From positions 38,643,430 through 38,707,429 of the forward strand of contig CM056588.1 of NCBI GenBank assembly GCA_029721435.1: a DNA stretch of 64,000 bases, in the 5' to 3' direction. This stretch comes from Gymnothorax reevesii (lineage: Eukaryota; Chordata; Actinopteri; Anguilliformes; Muraenidae). Made by a program: the position numbers and the translations under genes. Every line of letters begins with the position of its first letter. The first letter of the stretch is position 1. The notes under the pieces are model-generated. The model was not told the origin of the DNA. It saw nothing but the letters and a program-made list of their open reading frames with translations, and did not search any database. Below are positions 10,169-21,337 of this stretch, in pieces.

Positions 10169-10206
10169 TTTGTTCTTGTTCTCACAGCCTCGAGAACAAG
10201 AACAAA
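10169..10206. repeat. Perfect 15-bp stem hairpin
   Basis: TTTGTTCTTGTTCTC (10169-10183) and GAGAACAAGAACAAA (10192-10206) are exact inverses with an 8-base loop. The surrounding text resembles the GAACAAGAAC-rich ends of some fish DNA transposons, so this may be the tip of a degraded element rather than a functional RNA hairpin. Confidence 0.8.
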
Positions 10207-10969
10207 TTTTTCTGTTCTTGTGCAGTATGTATCAAGCTTAAGATTGAGGAGCCCTGGCCTGCACTATGCCATCGTGCTGCCCCCATCTCCAACCAGTACA
10301 TATTCATTTTCATTATATTGTAATGCATCCCCAGATTTTAATAAGGCAAAGCTTAATACCTCTAAAGTGACCTCTTCTCCATAGTGGTAATTTTTGAGTA
10401 AAATCACATTCACATATGCACATATGTCAATACCTCAAACAGTTTCCTTGAACTGCAACTAACACTGCCATCGTAAAAGTACAACACTTCATTGAAGAGA
10501 GGTTAAATGGCAGATGGGAAACTAACTCACAGTAAACAGGTTCACTTTTTGGCTGTGATCATCCTATAAAGTGTTATAGTTAGCCATCTAATGACAGTAT
10601 TTTCTGAGATGGGGAATGATCTTCATTTTACATGTTTTCCTCTTTTTCTAAAATATGGCCAAAGAATGTGATGTGTTACTCTGAACCTGGAGATTAAAGC
10701 ATCACAGGCACCATTTATTTGTAAAGTGATCCTTCGTGGAAGTTGCCTACAACACAAACACTGAACAAACATTTTCACAACACTGAATTAACATTTAGGG
10801 ACTAAAGGCACCAAGTAATTATGTGTTTCAGGTGTAATTCTGACCCAATCCTCCCGCAAACAAGTCTCAAAGTATGGGACAGAATGGGATGTTCGTTGTT
10901 GCATTTCGCATTTTAAAAATGTAAAATGCGCCACACTTTCTCTATTGGGGACAAGTCATTGCCCAACAG
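10207..10969. other. No gene seen
   Basis: AT-rich unique-looking sequence without a recognised repeat or exon. Confidence 0.45.
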
Positions 10970-11143
10970 GGCGCCATGGTGGAGCAGCAGGCAGCACTAC
11001 TGCCTTACTGAAAGAAATTCGGCCTGGGCTTTTTTGTGTGAAGTTTGCAAATTCCCCCTTGTGTTTGGAAGGTTTCCTCCCTCAGTCAAAAGACATCCAT
11101 TCAGGCTAATTGGAGACTCTAGATTGCCCACTGGTATGAATAA
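10970..11143 (+). repeat. tRNA-derived SINE fragment, plus strand
   Basis: Starts GCGCCATGGTGGAGCAGCAG (the family's GGCGGCACGGTGGCGCAGTG head) and continues through TTTTGTGTGAAGTTTGCA, AAAAGACATCCATTCAGG and CTAATTGGAGACTCTAGATT, then breaks off. A deletion of about 25 bp removed the B-box region. Highly diverged. Confidence 0.8.
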
Positions 11144-12300
11144 AATTGTATGCTGACATGAGATTGCTGAACATGTCAATAAACAATCCATCTTTGACCG
11201 AAACATCACATGTGTAAACAGCAAGCTGTCCTTCGTAGAGTTTAGGAATGAGATAACAGAGTGTATGGAGCAGCGTTGATATCCATTAGTTTCCGCTAGT
11301 GGAAATCTGAGGAAGGCACCAGATGGCAGAAACTGAAATTCCTGACATGAAGGATGGAAGCAATCAGAGAGGATGGACTCTGCTCTCCTATCATGCTGTT
11401 TGTTGTAAAAAAAAAAAAAAACAGCCTCAAAGCAGTCTACTGTGAAGACTGCCTGTTAAGGGCTGTGAGCTGAATGCTAGCAGTCACAAGGTTTGTGTGT
11501 ATGGAGGCATGAGTGGAGGTCTCAGGGTCAGCCTTACGTATTGCATTGGAGGAGAAATCAAACAGCACATCAGTGCTCTTGAGGGATTTGCTGCATTGCA
11601 TTCCTGCTGGCTTATGGCTCTCGCAACTGCCTTAAAAACTGAATGGCCTTAACTGCAATGCCCATCAATCATGCTAACAGGGAGGCTAGCATAGAGCATT
11701 TACTGACCAATGCAACTGAATTCCAGTGACTGACAGGTTTAGTCAAACACTTCATATTTTACATAGCGACTTGCAGTGTGAGAAGGATCACTGATATTTG
11801 TCACCTGTCTGACCACAGTGATGGTCTTTTTAGTCTTGCCAATTCAGGACATTAAACCAATAGTTTAGCTTCAATTCAGAGAACTTTGACAGTACCTGCT
11901 AACTCATGCCATTCAGTTCTGAGGGAGCCAGTCAGTGGCACTAGGCTCCAGTTCATGAAGGTCACCACTGAAGGCTGAGATATTTTGGCACCAGAGAATG
12001 TGCATTGGAGGCTTTTTCAGCATCAGATCGTGTACACGAGGTAGGTAAACAGAAAGAGATGAGCCTGAATAAATATTGAATCTGAAACAAAAAAAATATA
12101 TGAAAGCACTGTCCAACATAGCCCGGAAAACGCTGCAACAGTGAAGTCATAATTTTGAATTGATTTCAATGGGAAAATCTGCTTCTTGGAACCATGAGTA
12201 ACACACTGCTGCAATACCTGTCATAACCACTGGAGTTCGCTAGCTGCTTGCCAAATAGAACCCTGCTTTACTCATGAATTAAACCTCTCCCATAGGTAAC
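11144..12300. other. No gene seen
   Basis: Unique-looking sequence with an A-run at 11407-11421. Short open frames here show no known domain. Confidence 0.45.
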
Positions 12301-12455
12301 CAGTGTGGGTGCAGTGTTTCAATCCAATCAAACCGCCACAAACCTGATTCCACCAATAGGCAAAGTCTTTGCTAAGGACCTTGATTAGTAGAATCCAGTA
12401 TGTTATTACTTGGTTAGAGCGAAAACATGGACCAAAACCAGCACCTTCTGGATGA
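12301..12455. repeat. Degraded hAT-type MITE fragment
   Basis: CCAGTGTGGGTGC, CTTTGCTAAGGACCTTGATT and AGTAGAATCCAGTATGTTAT echo the inner part of the MITE at 9164-9367 (CAGTGTGGGTGCC, TTGCTAAAGAGCTTGATTAG). The termini are not recognisable. Confidence 0.5.
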
Positions 12456-13789
12456 AATTTCCAAACCTTAGATTTAAAGCAACAGGGAAGCCTGTCGAGC
12501 AGTTCTTGAATAATGACATCACAGGGAGCAGAAGAGGACACATAACTCAGTAACTACACACTGAATGGACATTACAAGCATCAGGAATGATTCACTTAAT
12601 TTGACTTAGGGATGGTACAGCAAAAGCCAGTGTGGTTCCACCTTTTTACAATACATACCTGTTTAGATTAGAAAGTCAATGACCTAAAGTTAGAACCTTT
12701 ACACCAGAGTAGCAGCACTGGTATGCCTTTGACCGGACAATATCCTGACCCACTGTTTTTTTTTTCAGCTTTATTTAACCATGAATGTTCCCCTGTTTCT
12801 GTTTCTCAAGGATACCCAGGAGAAATGCCAAAAAAGAACAGAAGAGAGTAGGGAGTATTAACGAGAAACGAGTGAATCCCCTGAAGTTGGTTTGGGCTGA
12901 AGGGTCCTGCTTACAGACCGAACAGCTGAGTTCATTCCCTTTCCATCACTCCAGAGACAGGTCAGAATCCCAAATCCTAGTGGGGGCACAAACCAGTACC
13001 CCTGCAGATACCAGTCGAGCAGCTAACTGCTAGGCTACCCGGCAGCCCTAGTGTTTGATTGTATTTCCAATGCTCCAGAGCTGGATTACCTGAGATATCA
13101 CTGCTGCTGCCTCAGTGGTAGAATAAAGCGCAGGCTTTTGAGGACAGTAAAACTGCGGAAACGGAAAACCCAGGAACGACTAGCCTTTCGCCTTCAGAAG
13201 CAAAAGCTGTGGTCAGATCTAAACTGTAAACAATATAACTTTACACACTAAGGCAACCAGCTGCTCAACATTTTTGAGTTTGCTCACCTTGAGTTTTTTG
13301 AGTTTACTCAAACTTATTTTTGAATGAACTCGAGACCTGAAGTTGAGCCAACTCAAAAGTGCTTTGCAGCAGGTTACCTTACTTTTTTAATTATCTTAAT
13401 TATTAAAGTGTAGGGATTATCAAACACTCTTAATTTTCCTGTGGCAGACATTTATTTCATAATAGAACAATTGGGAGCAGGGTGAGAGGAAAATGAATTG
13501 AGTGAGATGAACATGACTTGCCTTTCATGATGGAGGGGTGATTTATAATCTCCCCACACCAGAATGCTGTGCTGCAAGCGTAACTCGGCAGATGTGATGG
13601 GCTTAATTGGACAGTATAATGCTATTCAGGAGCAGACCTCCATACTGGGGCAGGAGCAGATTATAAAATGAGCGGCTGTACATCTGTATTTCCCAGACAA
13701 AACAAGTCAAAAATACAACCGCAACCAGAACCTTTTATGGAAAGAAAAGAATTTACCGAAAGGTGGTTGGTGGTCCTGGGAATTTTCTT
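12456..13789. other. Gene-free stretch, possible SINE head
   Basis: No exon recognised. At 12955-13046 the minus strand reads GGGCTGCCGGGTAGCCTAGC followed by AGTTAGCTGC, resembling the tRNA-like head of a second fish SINE type; its B box is not clear. TTGAGTTTGCTCA and related words at 13274-13350 form weak palindromes. Confidence 0.4.
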
Positions 13790-14052
13790 TTATGGAAAGA
13801 CGGCAGAAGGTTTTGAATGGGTGTGTTTGGGATGAGAGAGGGATGCTCGGGAATGGTGTGTGTTTGGAATGAGAAGAGACAGTTGGAACTGGGGTGTGCT
13901 TGGGACGAGAGGGAGATCGTTGGTGATGGAGTACGTTTGGGATGAGAGAGGGGCGGTTGCGAATGGTATGTGTTTGGGACGGGAGGGGGATCTTTGGGAA
14001 TAGTGTGTGTTTGAGATGAGAGGGTAAATGGTGAGAATGGGGTGTATTTGGG
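13790..14052. repeat. Minisatellite, 37-bp period, about 7 units
   Basis: The anchor word GTGTTTGGGATGAGAG (with variants) recurs at about 13823, 13860, 13896, 13933, 13970, 14006 and 14043, a spacing of 36-37 bp. Units differ at several positions. The peptide-like frames (Ser-Lys-His-Thr-Pro repeats on the minus strand) are by-products of the array. Confidence 0.92.
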
Positions 14053-15133
14053 ATGACATATCCTAGACAGGGACTGTCCACATCATCCATCTTCTATGAG
14101 CAACAAATACAGCACCATCTCTACAACTTTGCCTTTAACTGTCCAAACACAAGGGCTGCTGAAAGACAGGACAGGATGGAGCCTGCTCCTCAACATGGGC
14201 AAAAACGCACAAACACTGCAGGGAGATGGAGATTTCAAAGCAGCCCCCATCAATCTCTGTTCAGCATCCCTGCTCAAACTCTTATAATAATGCAGCAGCT
14301 CATTTCAATACCTAATTAATTAGTGAGCACACTGCTGTTCACGCTTTTTCATGAGCGCTTGTTAAAAGTGAAGTTATTCACTGTGATCAGATGGTGTGTT
14401 CATTTACAGCAAATATCTAATCACATGTTCCTGCATATAAAAGACACTGCACCGCATATTTTAGAGCAGAGGCTCGTGTTTTCGGAGCACTTTTCTGCTT
14501 TAGTAATTAAAAAGCCATTATTCATGTTTAATGTATTGGTGTACGCATGCGCCCAGAGTAAAAGCTAATGAACTGTACGTGCGAGACTCTTAACGATGCC
14601 GATATTTTGCGGTTTTTTGCCCCTTCCCTTTCATGGTTCGACCCCACTTTTCCTTTTTACATGCTGTGCTTTTCATATCTTTCCGTCACGTCGAGTATTG
14701 AGTATAACAGGCCGCATTTTGTCATGTGGGGGATGTTTCTGCCGGGGAAATGGTTCTTTTCTCGAAGACACCCATTTTATAATTGAAAAGGGGATGAAAA
14801 ATGTGGCCAGCCTTGAATGATCATACTGGAATACTCCAATTTTTCGGCTGCTGACCACCGGCCCCGCGCTTCAGAATGTCATTTGCTAAAGGACAGCACC
14901 TCTCCCCCTCAGCCCGTCTGAAAACGCACCCGTCCTTGAATCAGATATTTTACCCAGCAGTGGCAGCGTTTAACACGCTGTGACCGCAGCTCTTATCAGC
15001 TCAATCTACTGTGCGTTCAAAATACCCATCAATGCTCAAAATACCTATCGACCCAGCAGCAGCGGCAGCAGCACACAGACCCGGACTCACACCACCTCAC
15101 TCATGGAGATGAGTTCAATTCATTACTCTTCCA
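14053..15133. other. No gene; unique, partly enhancer-like sequence
   Basis: No exon with plausible splice signals was found. Bases 14860-15070 are less AT-rich and contain CAGCAGTGGCAGCG and CAGCAGCAGCGGCAGCAGC. Nothing else is recognised. Confidence 0.4.
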
Positions 15134-15173
15134 TTATGGCTGTGAGTGTTTGTGTGAGTGAGTGTGTGTGTGT

Positions 15174-15237
<64 letters not shown>

Positions 15238-15332
15238 TTTTGTGTTTATGTGAGTGTATGTGTGTGTGTGCGCGTGTGTGTCTGTATGCAAGCATGAGTG
15301 AGTGAGTGAGTGAGTGAGTGTGTGCATGTATG

Positions 15333-15378
<46 letters not shown>

Positions 15379-15381
15379 TGT
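15134..15381. repeat. Compound (GT)n / (GTGA)n microsatellite
   Basis: Long GT runs (15173-15237 and 15337-15377) interrupted by a (GTGA)n run at about 15294-15319. Frames of Thr-His on the minus strand are artefacts. Confidence 0.95.
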
Positions 15382-15815
15382 GGTGCAGTGGGGTAGTGTG
15401 TGATCATTCTCCCGCTGTGATGTGAACAGCGTGTAATAAGCTTTACAGAGGTCATTTGACACATTTCTACTTCTGTGAATCAATTTATTCCAAGCGCTTA
15501 ATTCTGTTGTCAGCTCAGCCATATTGTTGCTCAGGGAGGCTTTCAGAGGGATCCTTCAATACAGTGAGACAGATCTGGGGGTCTGGGGGTGGGTGGGACA
15601 CACAAAAGGGATCAGTGTGGAGTTCAGCCTTTTCCAGCAAACACAGGGAAATCTCTCATCACACCTAAAAAATGTATAAAAGCCCAGTGAAAAAGGGCCC
15701 TTGCATTTGCGTTTACATTTAAGGGAGTGGTGCTGCCACCACACTGCGCCCTCTGGTGGACAGAGTTTGGAGCTGCTCCTTAGCTTGACATCTCCAGCTG
15801 AACGGACAGTTTCAG
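15382..15815. other. No gene seen
   Basis: Unique-looking spacer between two CA/GT tracts. Confidence 0.4.
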
Positions 15816-16035
15816 CAAACACACACACACACACACACAGACACCCTCACATACACATGCACACACACACATGCACGTACACACACAGGCACACACACAC
15901 ACTCACAAACACATATACGCACCCACACACAAGCAAATACATACACACACGCACAAACACACACACTCACATACACACATGTGCACACACATGCACACAC
16001 ACACGCATACACACACAAACACTCACACACACGCA
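15816..16035. repeat. (CA)n-rich compound tract
   Basis: 220 bp of interrupted CA repeats with GCACAC, ATACAC and CTCACA variants. Confidence 0.93.
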
Positions 16036-17200
16036 CATTGGCTTTCCTTCAATGTTATCATGGGAAACATTCAAATGTCAGTCACGCCAGGGTGGGTAGA
16101 CTCCAGCAAGATCAATGGTATCGATGAATCATAGATCATACAAGTCAACAAGGCTGACATTATTAGAATGGAATAATGGCACAGGAGAGTCAAGATTAAA
16201 ATTTAATCATAGTCAGACAAAGTGAGTTATGCCTAATCAATAGCGCAATTATGATAACGGACCCCGTTTTCTCTCTGTCTGGGGAATTTGCTGTTCGCGT
16301 CAAGCTGCCCTTCCGAACGATAAACCGTGGTCAATTACCGCCTCGTATCAAATCAATCTCTGACATACAGTAAGAAAACTTGAATTCTGGAGATGTTCTT
16401 TAAATAACCTTTACCTTTAGAACAAGAGGAATGACACTGGTGTGTACAGCTGGGGTGGGGGGATCGGCAGCTGAAAAACAGCCCCCAGGAAGAGGGTGAA
16501 AAGCTGGATCACACATCATCTGAGCAGACGGTCGCATTTGTTCGTGTCCTCCTGTGAACCCATGGATATTGGCAGAGCTACTCTTGGCTAAGTCAAGGAA
16601 AGGAATGGTGTCTAAATTACGTTAACAACCTATTACTGCAGTTCCGTAATGGTGCGAGTCAAAATCAATAAAAACTATAATTAACAGAAACCTGTTTATG
16701 GACAGTTCCACCAGATCGGACAACTGAGGCAGCTAATTCACCTTTGAGGAAACTTTAACTCATAAAGCACGACCTTCAGAAGTCATAGACCACTTTTGTA
16801 GTTATGGTCGAAGGCCCAATAAAGCAATACCAATAACCACTCATTTAAGATGAATAAATGGTGTGAAACCTGATGGTAGCAGATAAAGTGCTGAGTCTAG
16901 TACGGACTAAATCTGCTTCATCGGCCATTCTGAGATAAACTTACCTGAGATGACACAGTCACAACTCTGTCTTTTCCTAGTTTACAAAACCGTCAATTTG
17001 CGATATGTAATCTCCATTCAAACTGAGGTATCTACACTTCTGCTGTAGGGCTGAGATGGGATTAATGGTTCTGCCTGATTGGCTAGGGGTGTGGTGATGA
17101 TACAATCATGTGGGACAATGCACCAATCAGGTCAGCGTTTATTGCTGTGTTTGCCCAAATGCAGCGGTGCTACTAATAAAGCCAGTAGACCCTGTGTGCA
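16036..17200. other. No gene seen
   Basis: Unique-looking. CCTGATTGGC (17077) and ACCAATCAGG (17130) form a short inverted pair containing CCAAT-like words. No exon is apparent. Confidence 0.4.
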
Positions 17201-17202
17201 TC

Positions 17203-17487
17203 TAAGGTGTAGGCTGCAGCCTTAGAAAGCTGCATTTTTAGGGGACGTCACTGAATTTCATCTACCAAACTGATATGACGTCATTTCATCTCCGTTAAGC
17301 AGCTTTGGTTTAAGCGAGTGGTCGCTGGTTTCCCTAACCCTAACCATAACTCTAACCCCTAGCCCTAAACCTAACCCAAACCCTAAATTTAACCTTTTCT
17401 TTGACCCTAGGTGTAGTTTTAGCATATGTTAGTAAGCAATAATTTCAGAAAATGCAGCCTACGAAAGACTGCAGCCAACACTTTGAG
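17203..17487. mobile_element. Fold-back element containing a telomere-like tract
   Basis: The left arm AAGGTGTAGGCTGCAGCC, then GCTGCATTTTT, is imperfectly inverted on the right as AAAATGCAGCC, then GACTGCAGCCAACACTTT (17449-17484). Between the arms lies a degenerate (CCCTAA)n stretch at 17333-17400. No gene. Which DNA-transposon superfamily it belongs to is not settled because the target duplication is not visible. Confidence 0.6.
17333..17400. repeat. Degenerate telomere-like (CCCTAA)n tract
   Basis: CCCTAACCCTAACCATAACT and further CTAACCC variants over 68 bp. Its position inside a fold-back element argues that it came with the element rather than marking a chromosome fusion. Confidence 0.85.
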
Positions 17488-18044
17488 ATTCCCCTTCTGT
17501 CTCTTACCAGCTTCGGTGAACTCAAATAGATGTCTGAGCCAAAAGAATTTTAAAAATGATTTTTGAAATTAAAATGCATCAAGAGTAAATTTAAGAGGGC
17601 TTCAGTTGCAGTGAGAGGTCAGAGACTGGGCCCGAGAGATCTGTGATGACGGACAAGAGATCTTAAAAGAAGAACAGAAACATTCAAAACTGCATCAGAA
17701 TCACCAGATTTCAGCCCCATTAACTGCTTCTGCACAGGGCAGACAGCCGTGATGAAGGAATAGCAGGTTTAGAGGTCTGTGCACACAGAGCTGCTGTCTC
17801 AGGGAGAGACAGAGGCGGAGAGCACCTTTCCAGGAGGAGGACTGAAGAGCACTCCATTCCTCCTCTAACCTTCAGAGCCTCCGGTGGCAATGCAAGGGCA
17901 CAGACAGGCGCAGAATTAATTGGTGCAATTAACATTTTGTGATTATAAGGAGCTTGAATCAATGCTCTATGCAAATAGCAGTATTGATGGGAGATGGAAA
18001 CCTTAGTTAATTGTGCTTGGAGAACAAATAGCTGTCTTTTCTAT
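17488..18044. other. No gene seen
   Basis: Unique-looking sequence without a recognised feature. Confidence 0.4.
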
Positions 18045-18275
18045 ACTGTAAACCCCGATAGTGTGGTGAATTCAATGATTACCTCAAAAAAAAATTGAGT
18101 ATGCCAACTTAATGATCTTGTGTTCACAGCACTTAAAACAATAAAAAAACTTTACCTTATTTTCTTTAAGTTCCTTCCACACAATGCAATTAAGTTGGCC
18201 GGTACAATTTTTTTTTGAAGTAATCCGTTTCCTCAAAAGATTTGAGTTCTCCACACTGTCAGGGTTTACAGTGTA
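18045..18275. mobile_element. Fold-back MITE (CTGTAAACCC ends)
   Basis: The left end CTGTAAACCCCGATAGTGTG pairs with the right end, which reversed reads CTGTAAACCCTGACAGTGTG. Pairing continues inward (GAATTCAA with GAACTCAA, TTACCTCAAA with TTACTTCAAA). About 231 bp, no coding capacity. The target duplication is unclear, so the superfamily is left open. Confidence 0.78.
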
Positions 18276-18842
18276 TACTGGAGCATAGATTCAGCCAGTG
18301 ATAGACCAAGAACCACAGCATCTGAAGGGGGTGGGGGGGCAGGTCCATACTGCTTCAAACTCTCATTCATATCAGACTGGAGTTATTCTTCTTCTATGGA
18401 CCTTCCACTGCAGTGAGTATCCACTTCAAGTGTCATAAGCAATTTTTGTGATGGATAAAGAAAAAAAAAAAAAAACAGGAATATCCGCCAATAGGCTCCC
18501 ATTAAACATAAACACCTACAAACGTATTATACACTGGGATTGTGTTTTCAGGGCCATTTTAAAAAGACATTGTCAAGACTGATGTCTCCCATGTAACACT
18601 TGAAATCCCGAGTTAATAGCCAAGCAATACTTTACAAATTAGAATCCTGTTCTTGAAAAAGCTCCGCCTGTCAATTGAGGAAGCAAGAATGAGAAAAGGT
18701 AGCTGTCATTTCCACAGGAGCTAAGACAGAGGGCCCAGAGAGTAGCCAATCTGCAGCAGGTAATGGATATGTCAAGAGTTGCTAAATCATAGATGTCCAG
18801 GGCAGAGACAAGCAAGCCAAACATGTCATCTCTTCAAGAGAC
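18276..18842. other. No gene seen
   Basis: Unique-looking, with an A-run near 18459-18476. Confidence 0.4.
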
Positions 18843-18882
18843 TGTCTCTGTGTGTGTATGTGTCTGTGTGTGTGTGTGCGAA

Positions 18883-18914
<32 letters not shown>

Positions 18915-18995
18915 CAAATAAGAGAGAGGGAAAAACACAGTGTGAGTGATAGAGAAAATGTGTGTGAGATGGAGTGTGCTTGTGTGTGTGTGTGA
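18843..18995. repeat. Compound (GT)n / (GA)n tract
   Basis: GT units at 18848-18878, GA units at 18888-18914, further GT at 18958-18992. Confidence 0.93.
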
Positions 18996-20955
18996 CAGAA
19001 ATGGAGAGTTGGTGGAAGAAATAAGGAGTAAGCAAGTGAGGCCATATTTCTATTTATTCTTAGCCTCAGCATCATAACAAACACTTTGGCTACAGTCTGA
19101 CGGTACTTTGCTCAATGCTAACTCAGTGACCAAGGCTTTGCACTCAGACTCTGACAGTGGGAACACCGTTAATGGACAGTGTGGTGCTGATGGAGGTCAT
19201 CCGGGCTGAACAGGCTGTAGCAGAGGGAGAAAGACGTCCTTCACTGCCAGAACTCCCTACAGGTTCATTTCATCTCATTTTCCTGCAGCTGCTGACTGAG
19301 TTACTCACTGAGGGTAGCCCTCCGAAGCATTGAGTTCAAATTATTTTCATACAGCACTTCATAACATGCAACGGCATGCAAATTTACAGGCAAAGTTTCT
19401 CAAGACAGTAAATTCCTTAATAAAGGAATCATTGTAACACTTTTTTTAGATAAAAAAGGCTTTGTTGGCTGGTAACCAAATGGGCAGCTAATGACTGCAA
19501 GCATAAGACCAATTGTCAGGCTAACAACGCAGTCCTGTCACATAATTTCAGCGAATACCCTTTAACAAGTTAAATCTACTGACCACAGATTACCCAGGGC
19601 TAGGACATTATGATCTGGCCACTGCACTCTCGTTAATCACTAAAATTAGTCATTTATGAATCTTGGCCTATTTTTGTGCACTAATTGTCAGTTTCTCTAG
19701 ATAAGGGTGTCCCCTGAATGCCTAAAATGTAAAATATAACTGCCTTTATACAAATGTCCTCAAGTAATGCCCCTCACATCAGAGAAAAGCCCATTAATTC
19801 TGGTTCAGAAGACTGTATTCTAGCAGTTCCCACACTATAATGATGGAAAAGAGACCAGGATCTCCATGGCATTGGACCCAAATGGCATTTGAGAACTTTT
19901 TTCCATCGGTAAGTTTCAAATTTTCAAATGTGAGCCAACCTTTTCTCTCCTCTCCGCAGATGGCCCGTCATTAGGCTGTAATTGAATCAATATATTTCCT
20001 GATCAGCTGGGAGACTGAATAAGGACACAGGCAGCCATGTGCAGACATTAAAAATGGTTTATTCCACTCAACCTGCACCGGGCCAGAGCAAAGCATTCTG
20101 GGTTCAAAATGAAATCCTATTAGAGGCCTATTACACTTCCACAATTATCCAGACGGCCCGATATTACAGGGGAAATGAGGTGTAATAAAGGGCTCAGGGG
20201 TTTTTCAGCTATGCTGTGATCCTACTATCTCTCTTCTTTGAGTCTTTATTAAATTGACAGAGCGAACTCTGTGACTCCTTGGCCGCTAATGAGCAACCTT
20301 GTGTGTTACAAAATACAGAACTTAGTTTCAGCAGCCACCTCTAAAGATTATTACAAAGGTTCACTTTGAGTAGGAACCCTCATAAACCAATCTGCATAAT
20401 CAATGCCACTGTTATTGGTATTTAAATACAATTACAGTCATAATTATGAAAACACGTCCTAGTTTGATTTTTAATTGCAACATAAAGCTCCGACAACTTA
20501 AAACAGAGCTAACGGCTCTTTAACAAGGACACATAAGCCCTCAAATGCCACGCTTCGATGGATGTGGCACGGAAAGCTGAAATATATTGTCATAAAAGAA
20601 CTAACTTTAGTGTTCCATCCAATGAAAACTCTGGAAAAATTTTGTCAAACTATTAAAGTTGTAATTAGATAGAAGTTTTTTTTTAATGGTTTCTCTAATT
20701 AATACTAATATTATCAGCCATTTTGATAAAACTGTACATGCGCTAAAAGGAGAAGGATGAGAAAACTGAATCCCAGTACCCAGTGAACATTACAATGAGC
20801 AGCTCTATGATATGGAGAATAAAAGTCAGTGCATACTAAGCTACCCTGAGGCCTGCATGAATTAATGGTTATTAATGCCTTCCCTTTGAGTGACATAAAG
20901 CTTTTTTGCTTCATAATGGTGAATAATGCCCTGCTACTCTACTATTTAAAAATTC
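18996..20955. other. Unique sequence; possible conserved non-coding blocks
   Basis: No exon. The stretch 19900-20560 is repeat-free, of moderate GC, and dense in homeobox-type (TAATTG, ATTAAA) and GATA-type words, as is common in deeply conserved vertebrate enhancers. This is an impression from composition only, since no alignment was available. Confidence 0.35.
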
Positions 20956-20959
20956 CACC

Positions 20960-21325
20960 AACACACACGATTGTCCTGTTCGAGAGGTGAGCAGCAGGCT
21001 GATACAGGATTTCCCTGTTTGAGAGATGAGCAGCATGCCGACAGTATTTCCTGTTTTAGAAATGAGCAGCATGCTGATACAGGACTGTCCCGTTGGAGAG
21101 GTGAGCAGTGTACTGATGCAGGATTGCCTGTTTGATGGGGATCATACTGAAATAGGATTATCCAATATGAGAGTTGGCAAACATGCTGATACAGGACTGT
21201 CCTGTTGGAGAAGTGAGCAGTGTGCTGATACAGGACTGTCTTGTTTGACAGGTGAATACCGTGCTTAAATAGGATTATCCAGTATGAGGGTTGGCTAGCA
21301 TGCTGATACAGGACTGGCCTGTTTG
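20960..21325. repeat. Minisatellite, 38-bp period, left part
   Basis: GCTGATACAGGA and variants recur at about 20998, 21073, 21112, 21149, 21185, 21223, 21263 and 21302, consistent with a 37-39-bp unit of about nine copies that also carries CCTGTTTGAGAGGTGAGCAG. The same unit resumes at 23712. Confidence 0.9.
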
Positions 21326-21337
21326 TGTATGTATATA

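Noticed and set aside
13707..14090. 127-codon repetitive Ser/Pro/His frame
   Set aside because: Product of the 37-bp minisatellite; the period is not a multiple of three over the array, so there is no stable repeat peptide.
15115..15522. Thr-His-rich 135-codon frame
   Set aside because: Translation of a (GT)n microsatellite.
17333..17400. Chromosome-fusion telomere scar
   Set aside because: The tract is degenerate and enclosed by inverted arms of a mobile element.
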